Shown: positions 33,341-44,479 of the stretch, piece after piece
Layout of the letters: every line of letters starts with the position of its first letter
Position numbering within the stretch: the first letter of the stretch is position 1
NCBI GenBank assembly: GCA_024291935.2
Contig: CM044309.1
Coordinates: 3,348,001-3,412,000 of the forward strand
DNA from: Okapia johnstoni
Taxonomy: Eukaryota; Chordata; Mammalia; Artiodactyla; Giraffidae
DNA: 64,000 nucleotides
Direction of reading: 5' to 3'
Position numbers and translations under genes: made by a program
Notes under the pieces: generated by a model
The model's database searches: none
Seen by the model: only the letters and a program-made list of their open reading frames with translations
Told to the model about the DNA's origin: nothing

Positions 33341-33940
33341 TATCATAGATCCTACCGCTTCCTTTTCTCCAGGAATCAGATGTTCAAAGCAACCACTCCC
33401 ATGCTCACCAGGGAGACTGAGGCCAGCCTGTCTTCCCTGAAGCCTGCTCGCCCTTACTTACTTCTAGAACTGCCTTTTCTTTCACTCCTCAGATAAGGCA
33501 TCACATCGTGTTTTCAGGTCAGGATCGAGTCTCTCCTACCCTTTCTGGCACAGCATCCGCCAGATCTCGCCCTTCCAGCTGTCTTTCACGGAGACTCAGG
33601 ACTGGAGAGAGAGGAAGTTCCTTCTCTGGAAGCACAGCCATGGTGGATTAATAATCTACCAGCAGACTAATAGGAGTAACTTTTATTCCCGTTTGCTCCC
33701 TTTCTTCTGATGTGTTCTCTCTACTATCCTTGCAGAGATGCTCTTATTTCATATGGCAAAGGGGGCGTGTCTAGAAGTTGCTAACTAGATTAGATCAAAT
33801 GCTAATTTCAAGCCTAAGTATGCATAATAGAAGCCGTTTTGCATGGTATGAGTTTTTTGACATGGTCTTTTCTTTCTCTATTATGGAGACTAGATTAATT
33901 GTGATTGATATTTTGTTGTTATGTATGTGTGTGTCTGTGC
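33341..33940. other. Unassigned DNA
   Basis: A moderately GC-rich stretch (33360-33640) with no recognised repeat, grading to AT-rich DNA. Confidence 0.35.
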
Positions 33941-34142
33941 TTCCCTGGTGGCTCACACAGTAAAGAATCTGCCCACAAGGCAGGAGATGCTGGTTCAATC
34001 CCTGGTTTGGAAAGATCCCCTGGAGGGGAAAATGGCAACCCACAGCAGTATTCTTGCCTGGAGAATCCCATGGACAGAGGAGACTGGCGGGCTATAGTCC
34101 ATGGGATCACAGAGAGTTAGACATGATTGAAGTGACTGAGCA
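33941..34142 (+). mobile_element. Bov-tA SINE
   Basis: A full tRNA-derived head ('ttccctggtggctcacacag') and Bov-A unit. It is followed after about 20 bp by a long TG microsatellite. Short GTGTG runs on its left flank suggest insertion into or beside a TG repeat. Confidence 0.92.
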
Positions 34143-34164
34143 CACACACAGAGCCTGCGCAGGT

Positions 34165-34169
34165 ATGTG

Positions 34170-34215
<46 letters not shown>
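34165..34215. repeat. TG microsatellite
   Basis: About 25 TG dinucleotides with one CG interruption. Length makes it likely to vary between individuals. Confidence 0.95.
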
Positions 34216-34216
<1 letters not shown>

Positions 34217-34849
34217 TGTTCCTAATTTTAATAATTAAGGCACAGATAATTATACAATATCTTCTTCAGTCAAAATCAATAACATGTCAGATTCTTATGG
34301 TTGTACTTAAGATAAGTGTTTTTGAAAATATTAGTTTCTTTGCATTTAAAACAATCAGTTGATTTGCTGTGCTGGATTTATAGTTGATAATCCTTCATAC
34401 TTGCATACCAATAGCCTTTACTTTTAACCTCAAATTATTTAAAGTAACACAATACATGATGATGTGTTTATTTGTAGTTACTATTAGAAACAAATTTTAA
34501 AATAGTGCAGTATATTATAGAGTTATTATTAACTCATAGTATCTCCATGTTATGCTATTTTATCTTTTTAAATCATTATAATTAAGGCAGAATGTAGGCA
34601 CTTATCATGAAATATTATGAGAAAGAAAAAACTTACAGCACTTCATATGCAAATGACTTTTCATATTAGAGTTTTTGGAAGGTAATAATTTGGAATATTT
34701 ATTGACCAACACCAGTGATATTTATTTTCAGGATTTTGAATGCATACTTTCTTAAAAGGACTGAAAAAGTATATACTTGTTAATGGTAAAAGTCATCTCT
34801 TTTATAGTATCTATGAATAAAATTTTGACATGGCTCTAAAAACTCTGAG
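34216..34849. other. Unassigned AT-rich DNA
   Basis: No repeat or gene recognised. Confidence 0.35.
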
Positions 34850-35017
34850 ACAGAATAGAAAAATGGTTAAAAATAAAACCCGAGTTCAAATTCTGCTTTT
34901 TTAAAAAAAATTCATTGTCTTCTGAGAAGAGATAAAAGATAGTTTCTGCTTTGTATAGGATTATATTGGAGGGAACGAATAAGATAATGGTATATGGCAA
35001 GCACACAGGAATGAAGC
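34850..35017 (+). mobile_element. MIR SINE fragment
   Basis: 'agaatagaaaaatggtt...acccgagttcaaattctgc' and 'acgaataagataatggtatatggcaagcac' are 5' and 3' MIR patterns with the centre degraded. A Tigger element abuts it. Confidence 0.55.
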
Positions 35018-35019
35018 TA

Positions 35020-35783
35020 CAGTAACTCCCCTACCTACGAATGAGTTCCATTTTGAGAGCATGTTTGTAAGTCCAAAAAGTTACCCTAGGTACCCAACTA
35101 ACACAATCAGCTACATAGTACTGCATTGTAATATGTTTGTAATAATTTCCACAGAAAAAAGACATGAAACAAAAAAATAAAACAGTTTCAATCTTATGGT
35201 ACAGTAAGCACAGGACTGAAAAATACAGTCGTGCAGTACAGCAGCTGGCACACAGGGGCGGACATCAAGTGAACAGTCTAGAGGAGTTTACCGCCTGGAG
35301 GAAGGAAAGGGGTGGGAGATGGTGGAGCTGAAGTATCATCAGCGACAGGAGGTGGTGGACGAGCTGCAATTTCACTCATGCCTGAAGTTAACTGCACAAG
35401 TTCTGTTTTTTTTTTTTTTTTTTTTTTGCTGGATTCAATCATATCTAAGCACTTAAAGAAATGATCCAGTGGCGTCTGGGTGGTAACTATATTTTCCTGA
35501 ACACAGATGACACAGTAGCACCAGCTTGCATTCTCAGCAGCTCCTGCAACCTTCCCGTACCTTCTGCCTCTGGGTTCTGTGCCTCAAAAGCTAACAGCGC
35601 CTCCTTAGATCCCCTTGCCATCTCCCGTGTCTTGAATCTCTTCGGTCCTTCAGTTACTTCTTCCTCTTGTCTCTTTTTGTCCTTTCTCTGGGCCTCCACT
35701 TCCATCAGGTCTTAATTAGTAAGCTCCACGTTCACGTCTTTGAAAATTTGCAACTTGAAGGTTCATATGTAGGCAACTCACTG
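35020..35783 (-). mobile_element. Tigger-family DNA transposon, internally deleted
   Basis: The ends are inverted: CAGTAACTCCCCTACC at the left and the reverse complement CAGTGAGTTGCCTACA at the right, with 16 of 22 terminal bases matching. A TA dinucleotide flanks each side (35018-35019, 35784-35785), as expected for a Tc1/mariner-type insertion. At 764 bp it lacks most of the transposase. What remains is the C-terminal coding part on the minus strand and a T run at about 35406-35428. Confidence 0.88.
35487..35705 (-). pseudogene. Tigger transposase C-terminal remnant
   Basis: The 72-codon minus frame starts with an E-A-Q-R-K-D-K motif, an acidic EEEVTE run, a KRF...REMARG block and an ALLAFEAQ block. 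These recur at the C-terminus of Tigger (pogo-like) transposases. The DNA-binding and DDE catalytic domains are absent, so it cannot encode an active enzyme. Confidence 0.8.
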
Positions 35784-35785
35784 TA

Positions 35786-36245
35786 CTCTTATAATTAATC
35801 TGCCGTATTCTCCTGTCCCTGGCAAAGACAAATCAGTTTTCTGTCCCTATAGTTTTACCTTTGCAAGAGTGTCATTATGACTATAAACATACTGTATATA
35901 GTCTTTTTAAAGTCTTGCTTCTTTTTTCATTTAGCATTTGACACTCGTCCACTCTGTTCCATGTAATAGTCAGTTCCTTTTCATGCTGGGTAGTATTCCA
36001 TTGTGTGGATGTCACAGTTTGCTTACCCATCACCCATTGAGAGTTTGCCATTTTGCATTCTCACCAGAAATAAATGAGAGTTTTAACTGCTTGACATTTT
36101 GGGCATTATTTCGTTTTATCAGGATTGTGTCTAATAGTTATGGAGTGGTTCTATTTTGCAAACTCTTCCAAACTTTAAATTTTCTTGCCATACTCATTTC
36201 GTATAAATATGAAAAGTACTATAAATATATACCATCGTGATGACA
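35786..36245 (-). mobile_element. L1M LINE 3' region
   Basis: The antisense L1M 3' pattern is present: 'ttttctgtccctatagttttacc', 'ttcatttagcatttgacactcgtcc', 'tgggtagtattccattgtgtgg', 'ttgcattctcaccagaaataaatgag'. It directly abuts the right end of the Tigger element. Confidence 0.8.
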
Positions 36246-36543
36246 CAGCTAAATTTAAATGGTAACAAAATATTTTATGGATGCTCCGTTTTTGAATTAG
36301 GATCAGTTTATTTTAGCACTTGCAATTTGATTCTAACTAAATGCTTCAAATTTAAAAGTTGCATATAGAATCTATTTTCCTCAGTATCGAACACTTCATA
36401 GTGTTCTTATTATTTATTCATTCATCGTGTGATGACCGTTTTTGTTTGTCTTCTACATATCAAGAATTATAAAAACCTTTAATGCACGAAAGTGAGCAAC
36501 ATCTCCTTCCTATCCTCAAGGTGCTTAACTCAAATGTGGGATG
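36246..36543. other. Unassigned DNA
   Basis: No recognised repeat or gene. Confidence 0.3.
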
Positions 36544-36553
36544 AAGTTTCCAT

Positions 36554-36655
36554 CAGTTCAGTTCAGTTCACTCAGTCGTGTCTGACTCTTTGCAACCCCA
36601 TAGACTGCAGCACGCCAGGCTTCCCTGTCCATCACCAGCTCCCTGAGCTTGCTCA
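36554..36655 (-). mobile_element. Very short BovB 3' insertion (102 bp)
   Basis: Only the terminal about 100 bp of BovB is present. It is bounded by perfect 10-bp TSDs (AAGTTTCCAT) at 36544-36553 and 36656-36665, so it is a complete event of extreme 5' truncation, not an eroded copy. Confidence 0.92.
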
Positions 36656-36698
36656 AAGTTTCCATGGGAACGCCTGTGGAAGGAGCAGACAGATGTTG

Positions 36699-37145
36699 AC
36701 TCAGTCATGTCTGGTGAATGTTGAGTTTTAAGCCAACTTTTTCTCTCTTCTCTTTCACCTTCATCAAGTTCCTGTTTGCTTTTTGCCATAAGGGTGGTGT
36801 CATCTGCATATCTGATGTTGTTGATATTTCTCCTGACAATCTTGCTTCCAGCTTCTGCTTCATCCTGTCCAGCATTTTGCATGATGTACTCTGCATATAA
36901 GTTAAATAAACAGGTTGACAATATACAGCCTTGACGTACTCCTTTCCCAATTTTGAACCAGTCCATTGTTCCATGTCTGGTTCTAACTGTTGCTTCCTGA
37001 CCTGCATACAGGTTTCACAGGAGGCACGTAAGGTGGTCTGCTCTTCCCGTCTCTTTAATAATTTTCCACAGTTTGTTGTGATCTGCACAGTCAAAGACTT
37101 TAGCATAGTCAATGAAGCAGAAGTACTATTTTCAGAAAAACATGC
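36699..37145 (-). mobile_element. BovB LINE with internal deletion
   Basis: A short 3'-end-like bit ('gactcagtcatgtctg', 36699-36714) joins directly to the RT region ('aatgttgagttttaagcc'), skipping several hundred bp of the ORF C-terminus. The RT box reads YADD at about 36810-36799. The upstream end fades near 37145. Confidence 0.88.
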
Positions 37146-37269
37146 ATTTCTCCTTCATTGACTGTAAGGATTAAGACAGTGAATAACAGAAAACAACCAG
37201 GATTTGGTCATGAAAGAATTTTCATATCATGCTACAGACTTCTATCTATTTACCTACCATTTACTGAGA

Positions 37270-37510
37270 GGGCGCCAGCATGTTATATTGGTCAAGAGTA
37301 TTACTTTGGTTTGTGAAGTCAACAAGCCTGGCTTCCGGCTCTAGTTGTGACAGTCCTCTGCTGTGTATCTCCCCCTCTACCCATCAGTGTCCTCATCTGT
37401 AAATGGAGGAGGTGATGCAGATCTTAGGAGGCTGCTGTGAGAGCTAATTATATCACTGCCAGTAAAGATGAGAAGATCATGGACACATCATTAAGTACTT
37501 AGTGTTTAAC
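37270..37510 (+). mobile_element. MIR SINE
   Basis: It has a plus-strand MIR pattern: 'tatattggtcaagagtatt', 'ttccggctctagttgtgac', 'gtcctcatctgtaaatggagg', 'gctgctgtgagagctaatta'. Confidence 0.75.
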
Positions 37511-37529
37511 TAAGGTCAAACTACCATTA

Positions 37530-37690
37530 TCACATTGCTACATGGGTTGGTGAATTGTACCCACAATTTTTCTGAGATGTGTGTATAAATGCCCTACTTT
37601 GCAGAAGAGAAACTCATGCTCAGGGGGATTAACTTACAAGTCAACCATCAACAGGAAGTAAATGGCACCTAGCAAAGCCCCATTGGAGAT
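37530..37690 (-). mobile_element. MIR SINE, opposite strand
   Basis: 'ctactttgcagaagagaaactcatgctcaggg', then 'ttaacttacaagtcaacc', then 'aggaagtaaatggcacc' is the minus-strand MIR pattern. Confidence 0.6.
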
Positions 37691-38747
37691 GTTTTCTGCA
37701 ATTACAAAATATCTTCAGGGAGTTGCGCCTCTGTGATTCTAGAAATTAAGGACTCACTGACACTAGTTAGGTTAAAAAGCCCAAAATGAATACAAGGAGA
37801 ATAACTACTATGTCCTGGATATTTTTATTTTCAGTTAATGTGTGGTAATGCATCTCTCACAGCCTGGGGTTTCTGTCTAATCCACCAGCGAGCCTGGTTG
37901 GTTGCCTTGTGGTGAGAACGTGGACTGGGAATATGAGTTTCCTGTTTGTTTACTTAGTCTTTGCCTACGAAGCCCTTAGTTCCTGCTGGTACAGAGTGGG
38001 TACTTGGGTCATGTGCTGTGATCACAATCTCAGTGCCTCCGGGAACAGGTACACTCTGAGGAAGGCAGCAGGTTTAATTCTGTTACAATTTCTTAATTAT
38101 TTCCCTGCAGAACATTTTCTTTGAATTTTTCTTGAAGTGTGCAGCCCTTTTTTTTAGCTTTAATTTTCCCATTTTTTGATACTGACTTGGGTAGAAAAAG
38201 TGCTTCACTATCCTTTAATTTATATCCTAGTAAATAAACCAACACAAGCTTAGCGATGAATAAGAACACCCAATGCCAGTAAAGTGGTGAGGGATGGTGA
38301 GGATGCTGATGGGTAGAGGAAAGCGTGACACACCTAAGCAAACATGCTACATAGCTCTGCCTCACTGCTGACGGATGAGGCCCTGTATTTTCATTTTTTC
38401 CCCATTTTTCAGGGAAAGCTAGAGTAGTGGAATCTCGTGTTTTATTTTTATTTTTGTGGATAAGTAATAAAAATAAAAACACTAGACAGAATACTGCATG
38501 GGTCAACAGTATAAGAGCCAGCTAAAACACGTTGTGTGCCCTCCCAGTCCAATGCCTCCGTCTAGGTACGGAGACTATCAGGAGAGTACTCAGCACAGAT
38601 TCATTTGTCTACCTGTGCTATCTTCCCAGAGGTTGTAGTGAAACCACGGAAGAATGGAAGATTTCCAGAGACTTGGATACAATGGAACAATCAAAGAGCC
38701 TATGGTTGAACCCTGGGCATAACAGGTAATGAGAGAAGGGCATCTAG
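37691..38747. other. Unassigned DNA
   Basis: No recognised repeat. The 137-codon minus frame at 38093-38506 begins in low-complexity AT-rich DNA and shows no domain, so I regard it as chance. Confidence 0.4.
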
Positions 38748-38759
38748 AAGAAGCAGAAG

Positions 38760-39423
38760 TGGTACATACTCACAATGGAATATTACCCAGCCATTAAAAG
38801 GAATGAAATAATGCCATTTGCAGGAACATGGATGGAGCTGGAGATTATCATACGGTGTGAAGTAAGACAGAAAGACAAATGCCATATGATTGCTTGCATA
38901 TGAAATCTAAAAAATAGTGGCACAAATGAACTTACTTACAAAATAGAAACAGTCTTAACAGACTTGGAGAACAAACTTCCCATTACCAGCGGCTAAGGGT
39001 GGGGAGGATAGATTTGGAGTTTGGGACTGGCATGTACACAGTGCTATTTTCAAAACAATCAATAAGGACCTATTGAATAGAACAAGGAATTCTGCTCCAT
39101 ACTCTGTAATGACCTAAGTGGGAAAAGAATTTGAAAACTCCCTGGTGGCTCAGAGGGTAAAGAATTTGCCTGCAGTGTGGGACACCTGGATTAGATCCCT
39201 GGGTCAGGAAGATTCCCCAGGGGAGGGCATGGCAACCCACTCCAGGATTCTTGTCTGGGGAATCCCATGGTCAGAGGAGCCTGGTGGGCTACAGTCCATG
39301 GGGTCGCAAAGAGTTGGACGCAGCTAAGCACAGCACAGCACATATGTATCACTGAATCACTTTCCTGTAACCTGAAATTATTACAACATTATTAATCAGC
39401 TATACTCCAATATACAATAAAAC
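38760..39423 (+). mobile_element. L1 LINE 3' end with nested Bov-tA
   Basis: The 3' end of an artiodactyl L1: 'atggaatattacccagccat' (end of ORF2), 'ggaacatggatggagctggag', a 3' UTR, and 'ctatactccaatatacaataaa' at the end. TSDs AAGAA(G/A)CAGAAG lie at 38748-38759 and 39424-39435. A Bov-tA interrupts it at 39137-39342. Confidence 0.9.
39137..39342 (+). mobile_element. Bov-tA SINE nested in L1
   Basis: A tRNA-derived head ('ctccctggtggctcagaggg') and Bov-A unit end with 'agctaagcacagcacagcac'. The L1 3' UTR resumes immediately afterwards, so this SINE is younger than the L1. Confidence 0.93.
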
Positions 39424-39435
39424 AAGAAACAGAAG

Positions 39436-39734
39436 AAAAGATCAGAGAAGAATAAGTCTAGAAGCAGCAAACATCATATGCTTCCAAAATAGCCAGTGAA
39501 ATAAGTAAAGATTTTGAATTTACTGGGAAATTAATCAGAGGACTTTTGGTAGACAAAGAAGCATCATGGGCAGCATATGCTACTTTTCTGAGAAATTTAG
39601 ACCAGGAAGGGAAGAGTAGGTGTTTGAAGTAAGTAGAAGGGCAATTAACTATCAGGAAGGAGTTTATTTTTATGAAATGGACTTAAAAATATTTATAGTT
39701 AGGGAAATTTCTATAATGCTTACTCAGAAGTGGA
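39436..39734. other. Unassigned DNA
   Basis: No recognised element. Confidence 0.3.
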
Positions 39735-39905
39735 AGGAAGCTACCTTTTTTCCCCCTGATTTTATTTAGTTATTTATTTTAATTGAAGAATACTTGCTTC
39801 ACAGAATTTTGTTGTTTTCTGCCAAATATCAACATGAATCAGCCACTGGCATACGTATGTCCCCTCCCTTTTAAACCTCCCTCCCCATCCCACCCCTCTA
39901 GGAGG
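39735..39905 (-). mobile_element. L1 LINE 3' UTR fragment
   Basis: Antisense to a ruminant L1 3' UTR: 'tttattttaattgaagaatac', 'atatcaacatgaatcagcca', and the C-rich 'cctccctccccatcccacc'. It is missing the extreme 3' end. Confidence 0.75.
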
Positions 39906-39907
39906 AG

Positions 39908-40050
39908 ACTACTTTTTATTAACAATTACCAAGTGCCAGCTCTACATGTTTTTAGATTATCTCATTAATTCTCCTAACTCTGCTAAATGATAGCTAAGCA
40001 TCCTTCTCTTATAGGTGTGGGAAACTTAGTTTCATAGTAGTTACATATTT
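39908..40050 (-). mobile_element. MIR SINE fragment
   Basis: It has a minus-strand MIR pattern: 'caattaccaagtgccagc', 'tagattatctcattaattctcc', 'ttataggtgtgggaaactta'. Confidence 0.6.
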
Positions 40051-41224
40051 TTTCAGGAAAGTATATGACTTTATAATCAGTATTTTTCCTTTTGTTGGTT
40101 ATTCATCCAACAGCTGTTCTAGAAAGATTTAGGTTCATTTAGAAGGATAGTTAGTACATAATTATGAAACAGGAGATAACTAGTCTTTACTTTTTTCTTT
40201 AGAGCACAATACATTTGAGCAGTGTATTCGAGTTTTTAATTTTTTCTATTAAAACTGTTTTACATGTTTCATTTGCTTCTTGCATATCAAGAAGAGCATA
40301 CCTTCTAGTTCTGTTTAGGAAATAAAATATTAAAATGTTTTCCCTCATTTTTAACCAGATAAACTGAAGTGAGAGGGAGATGTCTGCTGACATTTAATAT
40401 TAATTTATATTGTGCTATATAGGTTATACTATACTATTCAGAACTTTGTACTCAGTCAGGGTCAAATTACCTTCATTTTATTTATTTGCAGTGTGTTTGA
40501 ATTAATTGAAAAACATGGGCTCCCTCTTGTGACAAAATAAATTATTTTTAACATTTTTCTGTGCCAAACTAAATCCATCATCTATGTCCTTTAATTGTTT
40601 TCTAATAATACTATATATAAAATTATTTTATAATTTAATAGTATTACTTTCTTTGTTAATTAATTCTTCCAGGTTTTTGCAAAAGAGACCAATATTAGAT
40701 TCTGATTTGTATTAAAATGTGTATATATTTTAATATATTAAAAGTTATGTTGAAAATACCAAGGAAAAGAGGAAAGAACAAATTTGCCTTCCTTCTTTTG
40801 CATTTTGTTAGTAGCAATACTATTAGATTTTTTGAAAACTGTTTGGAGAAATTAAATTAATCCCTGTAACATTTTGGCTGATCGGCCCCCCCGGCTGCAC
40901 ACACTGTTCACTTTATACTGTGAATGTTCCGTGTGACAGATGCGCTTGTCTCTCCCATAATGTGTGGTGTTTCTCTCCGTTTTGCTCTGCAATCTGTCCG
41001 CGCTTACTGTTTCTGTGTTGCTCAAGGAAGCAGTGTGCACTGTGAACGATTAAGAATGCCCATAATGAGAAAAAATTAAAACCAGAGCTATTTTTAAAAG
41101 GAAAGACTGTATGTTGTGTGTCTATGCCTATGTGTTTGCATGTGAGGATGTAGCGGGGAAAAAATTGCTTAATGGTTAATGTTATGGACCCAGCTCTGAA
41201 AGAGTCCTTCAAGATCATTTCAGT
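40051..41224. other. Unassigned AT-rich DNA
   Basis: Very AT-rich between 40380 and 40860, then a short GC-rich island with CpGs at 40878-41050. No gene or repeat family is recognised. The 127-codon minus frame at 40913-41296 spans this island and part of a MIR and lacks a domain. Confidence 0.4.
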
Positions 41225-41370
41225 ACCAGGCTGTGAAATAAAATAACTAGATTTAATCTTGGCCCTGTTATGAACTACTTGCATAACCTTAGGCAAGTCA
41301 TTTTCCTTCTTGAAATGTGTCTTTTCTCACCTGTATAATAAGATAATTAAACCAAATCAGTGCTTTTCAA
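41225..41370 (+). mobile_element. MIR SINE
   Basis: It has a plus-strand MIR pattern: 'cataaccttaggcaagtcatttt', 'gtcttttctcacctgtataataagataa'. Confidence 0.75.
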
Positions 41371-41554
41371 CTTATTTTCTACAGGAACACATCTGTGGGA
41401 AATAGCATATTTCCGTGACCCATGTATTAAGCATAGAGGCACTGTCCATGGGCTGATAGAATAGGGACTTTGGCAGCTCCTAATTTAAGCTAAACACATT
41501 TACTGAATGGCTCCAATGTAGTAATTAGATTCCTTTTGCATTAAAAAATTTGGT

Positions 41555-41610
41555 ACCAGAAGAAAACGAATTTTGCTGTTTTCTGTTAAACCTCAACATG
41601 AATCAGAAGC
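41555..41610 (-). mobile_element. Small L1 3' UTR relic
   Basis: 'ttttctgttaaacctcaacatgaatcag' resembles the L1 3' UTR antisense pattern seen at 39820-39845. Confidence 0.3.
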
Positions 41611-42362
41611 TCTTTTGGACATGGACCTGTTTCTGATCTTCAGAGACAGACTTGGAGTGGAAAAAATAAGCAAATTCCCATGGACATGAGTATCTTGGTG
41701 TGGACAGCCAGAGCTACATAATTTTGCATGTGAAGGAAAGGGAATTTTTGTTTATTCAAAGACATCTATTTTTTGTTTGTTTTTATCTTTCTTAATTAAT
41801 TTATTTTTCAGTTCCCCCCAAACTGACAGAACTTGGAGTGGAAAGGTTTGATCTTCCTGAGTGTGGCTCCATATGGTAATGTGCATATGTCTGAGTGTGT
41901 ATGTGTGTGTGAGCAGATGTGTGTGTGTTTGCGGTAGGCAGAGTTTAGAGGTTTCCTTGTTTGGTTGTTTTCATGTCTGAACTGATGGACAATTCACAGA
42001 CAATTTCCATTTGAAGGCTCGTTAAAAGTGTTCACCCTGAACAGGTGGTTTTTTTGCCTCAGTTCAGTTTCTTGCTCTCTAGACACTGCACAAACAGTTT
42101 ATGAAGAGGGATAAGGAACAGCATGCAGGGCTTCACACAGGGTTATTCACAGTCTAGAATCTGTGCTGCCTTAACAAGGCACTGATAGAAATGCTTCTTC
42201 TTTTATTTTTCTGCAATAGAAAAATAGTGTCAGAGTATTTCCTCTGTGTCTCTGTGTTTTTATGTTAATAACATGCTTATTTAAACAACCACATCTAAAG
42301 CGTTATTTATCATGTAATGGGTATTTTAAAATAAGTGAGTTTTGAAATAAGTAAGGCTAGGT
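41611..42362. other. Unassigned DNA
   Basis: No recognised repeat. A short TG-rich run lies at about 41893-41930. Confidence 0.35.
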
Positions 42363-42457
42363 CCCTTCCCTGTTCACCTGAAACTATCACAGCATTCTTA
42401 ATTGACTGTACCTCAATACAAAATGTTTTTGGTGTTAAAAAATAAAATAAAAAGAAG
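42363..42457 (+). mobile_element. L1 LINE extreme 3' end
   Basis: 'ccctgttcacctgaaactatcacagc' and 'gactgtacctcaatacaaaat' followed by an A-rich tail: the last about 95 bp of a ruminant L1. Confidence 0.75.
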
Positions 42458-42761
42458 TGTTGCACCAACTAGGAAGTGGTGTAAGTTTAAGACACACATC
42501 GGATTTCAAGCATTTTGTACAGGGTCGGGGAGAAGCTCCTCTGTGACTCTGAATTGGAGAATCCTTGCCCCTAGGTAGGTAATAAAGAAATAAAAACCCA
42601 AAATGAAGACAAAGAGAACAACCATCATGCTCAAAATAGGGACTAGGAATCTCATTCAGGTGAAAGAATATATGAGTTTCACCTTTAAAACTCTCGGTAT
42701 GATACTTGGTGCAGAATGGATGCTGGGGTCATAATAGTTCCTTTTTCTTTCTCTCTGCTTT

Positions 42762-43493
42762 CAGTTCAGTTCTGTTGCTCAGTCGTGTCCAACTCTTCGT
42801 GACCCCATGGACTGCAGCACACCAGGCCTCCCTGTCCATCACCAACTCCCGGAGCTTGCTTAAACTCATGTCCGTTGAGTCGGTGATGCCATCCAACCAT
42901 CTCATCCTCTGTTGTCCCCTTCTCCTCCCACCTTCAATCTTTCCCAGCATCAGGGTCTTTTCCAATAAGTCAGTTCTTCGCATCAGGTGGCCAAAGTATT
43001 GGAATTTCGGCCTTAGTGTCAGCCCTTCCAATGAATATTCAGGACTGATTTCCTTTAGGATGGACTGGTTGGATCTCCTTGCAGTCCAAGGGACTCTCAA
43101 GAGTCTTCTCCAACAACACAGTTCAGAAGCATCAATTCTTCGGCGCTCAGCTTCTTTATGGTCCAACTCTCACATCCATACATGACCACTGGAAAAACCA
43201 TAGCTTTGACTAGACGGATCTTTGTCTGCAAAGTAATGTCTCTGCTTTTTAATATGCTTTCTAGGTTGGTCATAACTTTCCTTCCAAGGAGTAAGCGACT
43301 TTTAATTTCATGGCTGCAGTCACCATCTGCAGTGATTTTGGAGCCCCCCAAAATAAAGTCAGCCACTATTTCCGCTATTTCCCCATCTATTTGCCATGAA
43401 GTGTTTGGACTGGATGCTATGATCTTAGTTTTCTGAATGTTGAGTTTTAAGCCAACTTTTTCACTCTCCTCTTTCACTTTCATCAAGAGGCTG
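42762..43493 (-). mobile_element. BovB LINE, 5'-truncated
   Basis: The minus-strand 3' tail ('cagttcagttctgttgctc') runs to the 'ctttcatcaagaggctg' region before the RT box. TSDs TCTGCTTT lie at 42754-42761 and 43494-43501. The minus frames at 42729-43166 (145 codons) and 43097-43486 (129 codons) are two halves of the ORF C-terminal region in different frames. Confidence 0.96.
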
Positions 43494-43501
43494 TCTGCTT
43501 T

Positions 43502-44479
43502 ACATTCTCCTCAAAGAAATTCAGAATATCAACTGGTATAAGGGCGGTGTTTATCCCCATGTATAATGATGATATGAAAGTATATAGCAAATATGAGATC
43601 CAGTTCCATCCAAATAATGAAACCAAGTTATTAAGCTCAGAGTACAGGGCTTGTGGACTATCTGATTTTCTTCTTAGTTTCACTGTTTCTATGCTAATTC
43701 AGAATGATATCCTCTCAAGAGATTAAAAAATAAATCCTTAAGAACAGAACTTTGCCTCACCTAAAATATGTCTGTATGTATGTAGCTCTACCTTTTTGTC
43801 TTTTTAATTGCTGCTGTCATTCAGGACACAGCAGGACTGCACAAGGTGTGTCCTCACCCCAAAAGCAAAAGTAGTGGGCTCTGAAGCGCTTTAGCGCCTT
43901 CGGCACCAAGGAGAGAAGGAATGTGATGTTCCTTGATGGACTCAGGGGGGGAAAAAAGCTTATGATCCTATTTGAGTGTTGCCTGCAAAGCTCTTTCCCA
44001 TTACTCAAAGCCCTTTCCTTTATAGCTATAGTCTCTCTTCCACCATAAACATCCCCACGAGTTCTTTGGCTAAACCTAGTGGCTGAGAAAGGGATTTGCT
44101 GCTTTTAACTCTTCAACGCCTGTGTGCAGTACTTTCCAGCCCTGGCTGCCTGGGAGAGTTTCCGAATCATAACTCAGAATGTTAGCCGTTTGAAGCTAAG
44201 GTTCAGAGGCAGCGCTTTTTCATATCATGGGTGTTTAATAAATCTCAACTGAATAAAACAATGGACTTAATTAAATTTTTATTTTTTCTCAAAGCTATAC
44301 TCACTCCCCTAATTGATTTGCATTATTAATTTTATTCTTCCATCCAGTCTTTTGAGTTTGCTGCTAATATGTGGAGGCAGTAAGGGGAAGTGGTGTATGG
44401 CAGGGTGTTAATACATTCAGCTGCTCAAGTAACGGCCTCATTATTGCTTTTACCACATTCTAGTGCAAAAATTTAAGTA
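43502..44479. other. Unassigned DNA
   Basis: No recognised repeat. The 43810-44160 part is less AT-rich, but no gene signal is seen. Confidence 0.35.

Noticed and set aside
38093..38506. 137-codon minus-strand frame
   Set aside because: It begins in low-complexity AT-rich DNA, and no domain, signal or splice context is evident.
40878..41050. Possible small CpG island promoter
   Set aside because: Only a few CpGs in under 200 bp, below usual island size, and no associated transcript or open frame.
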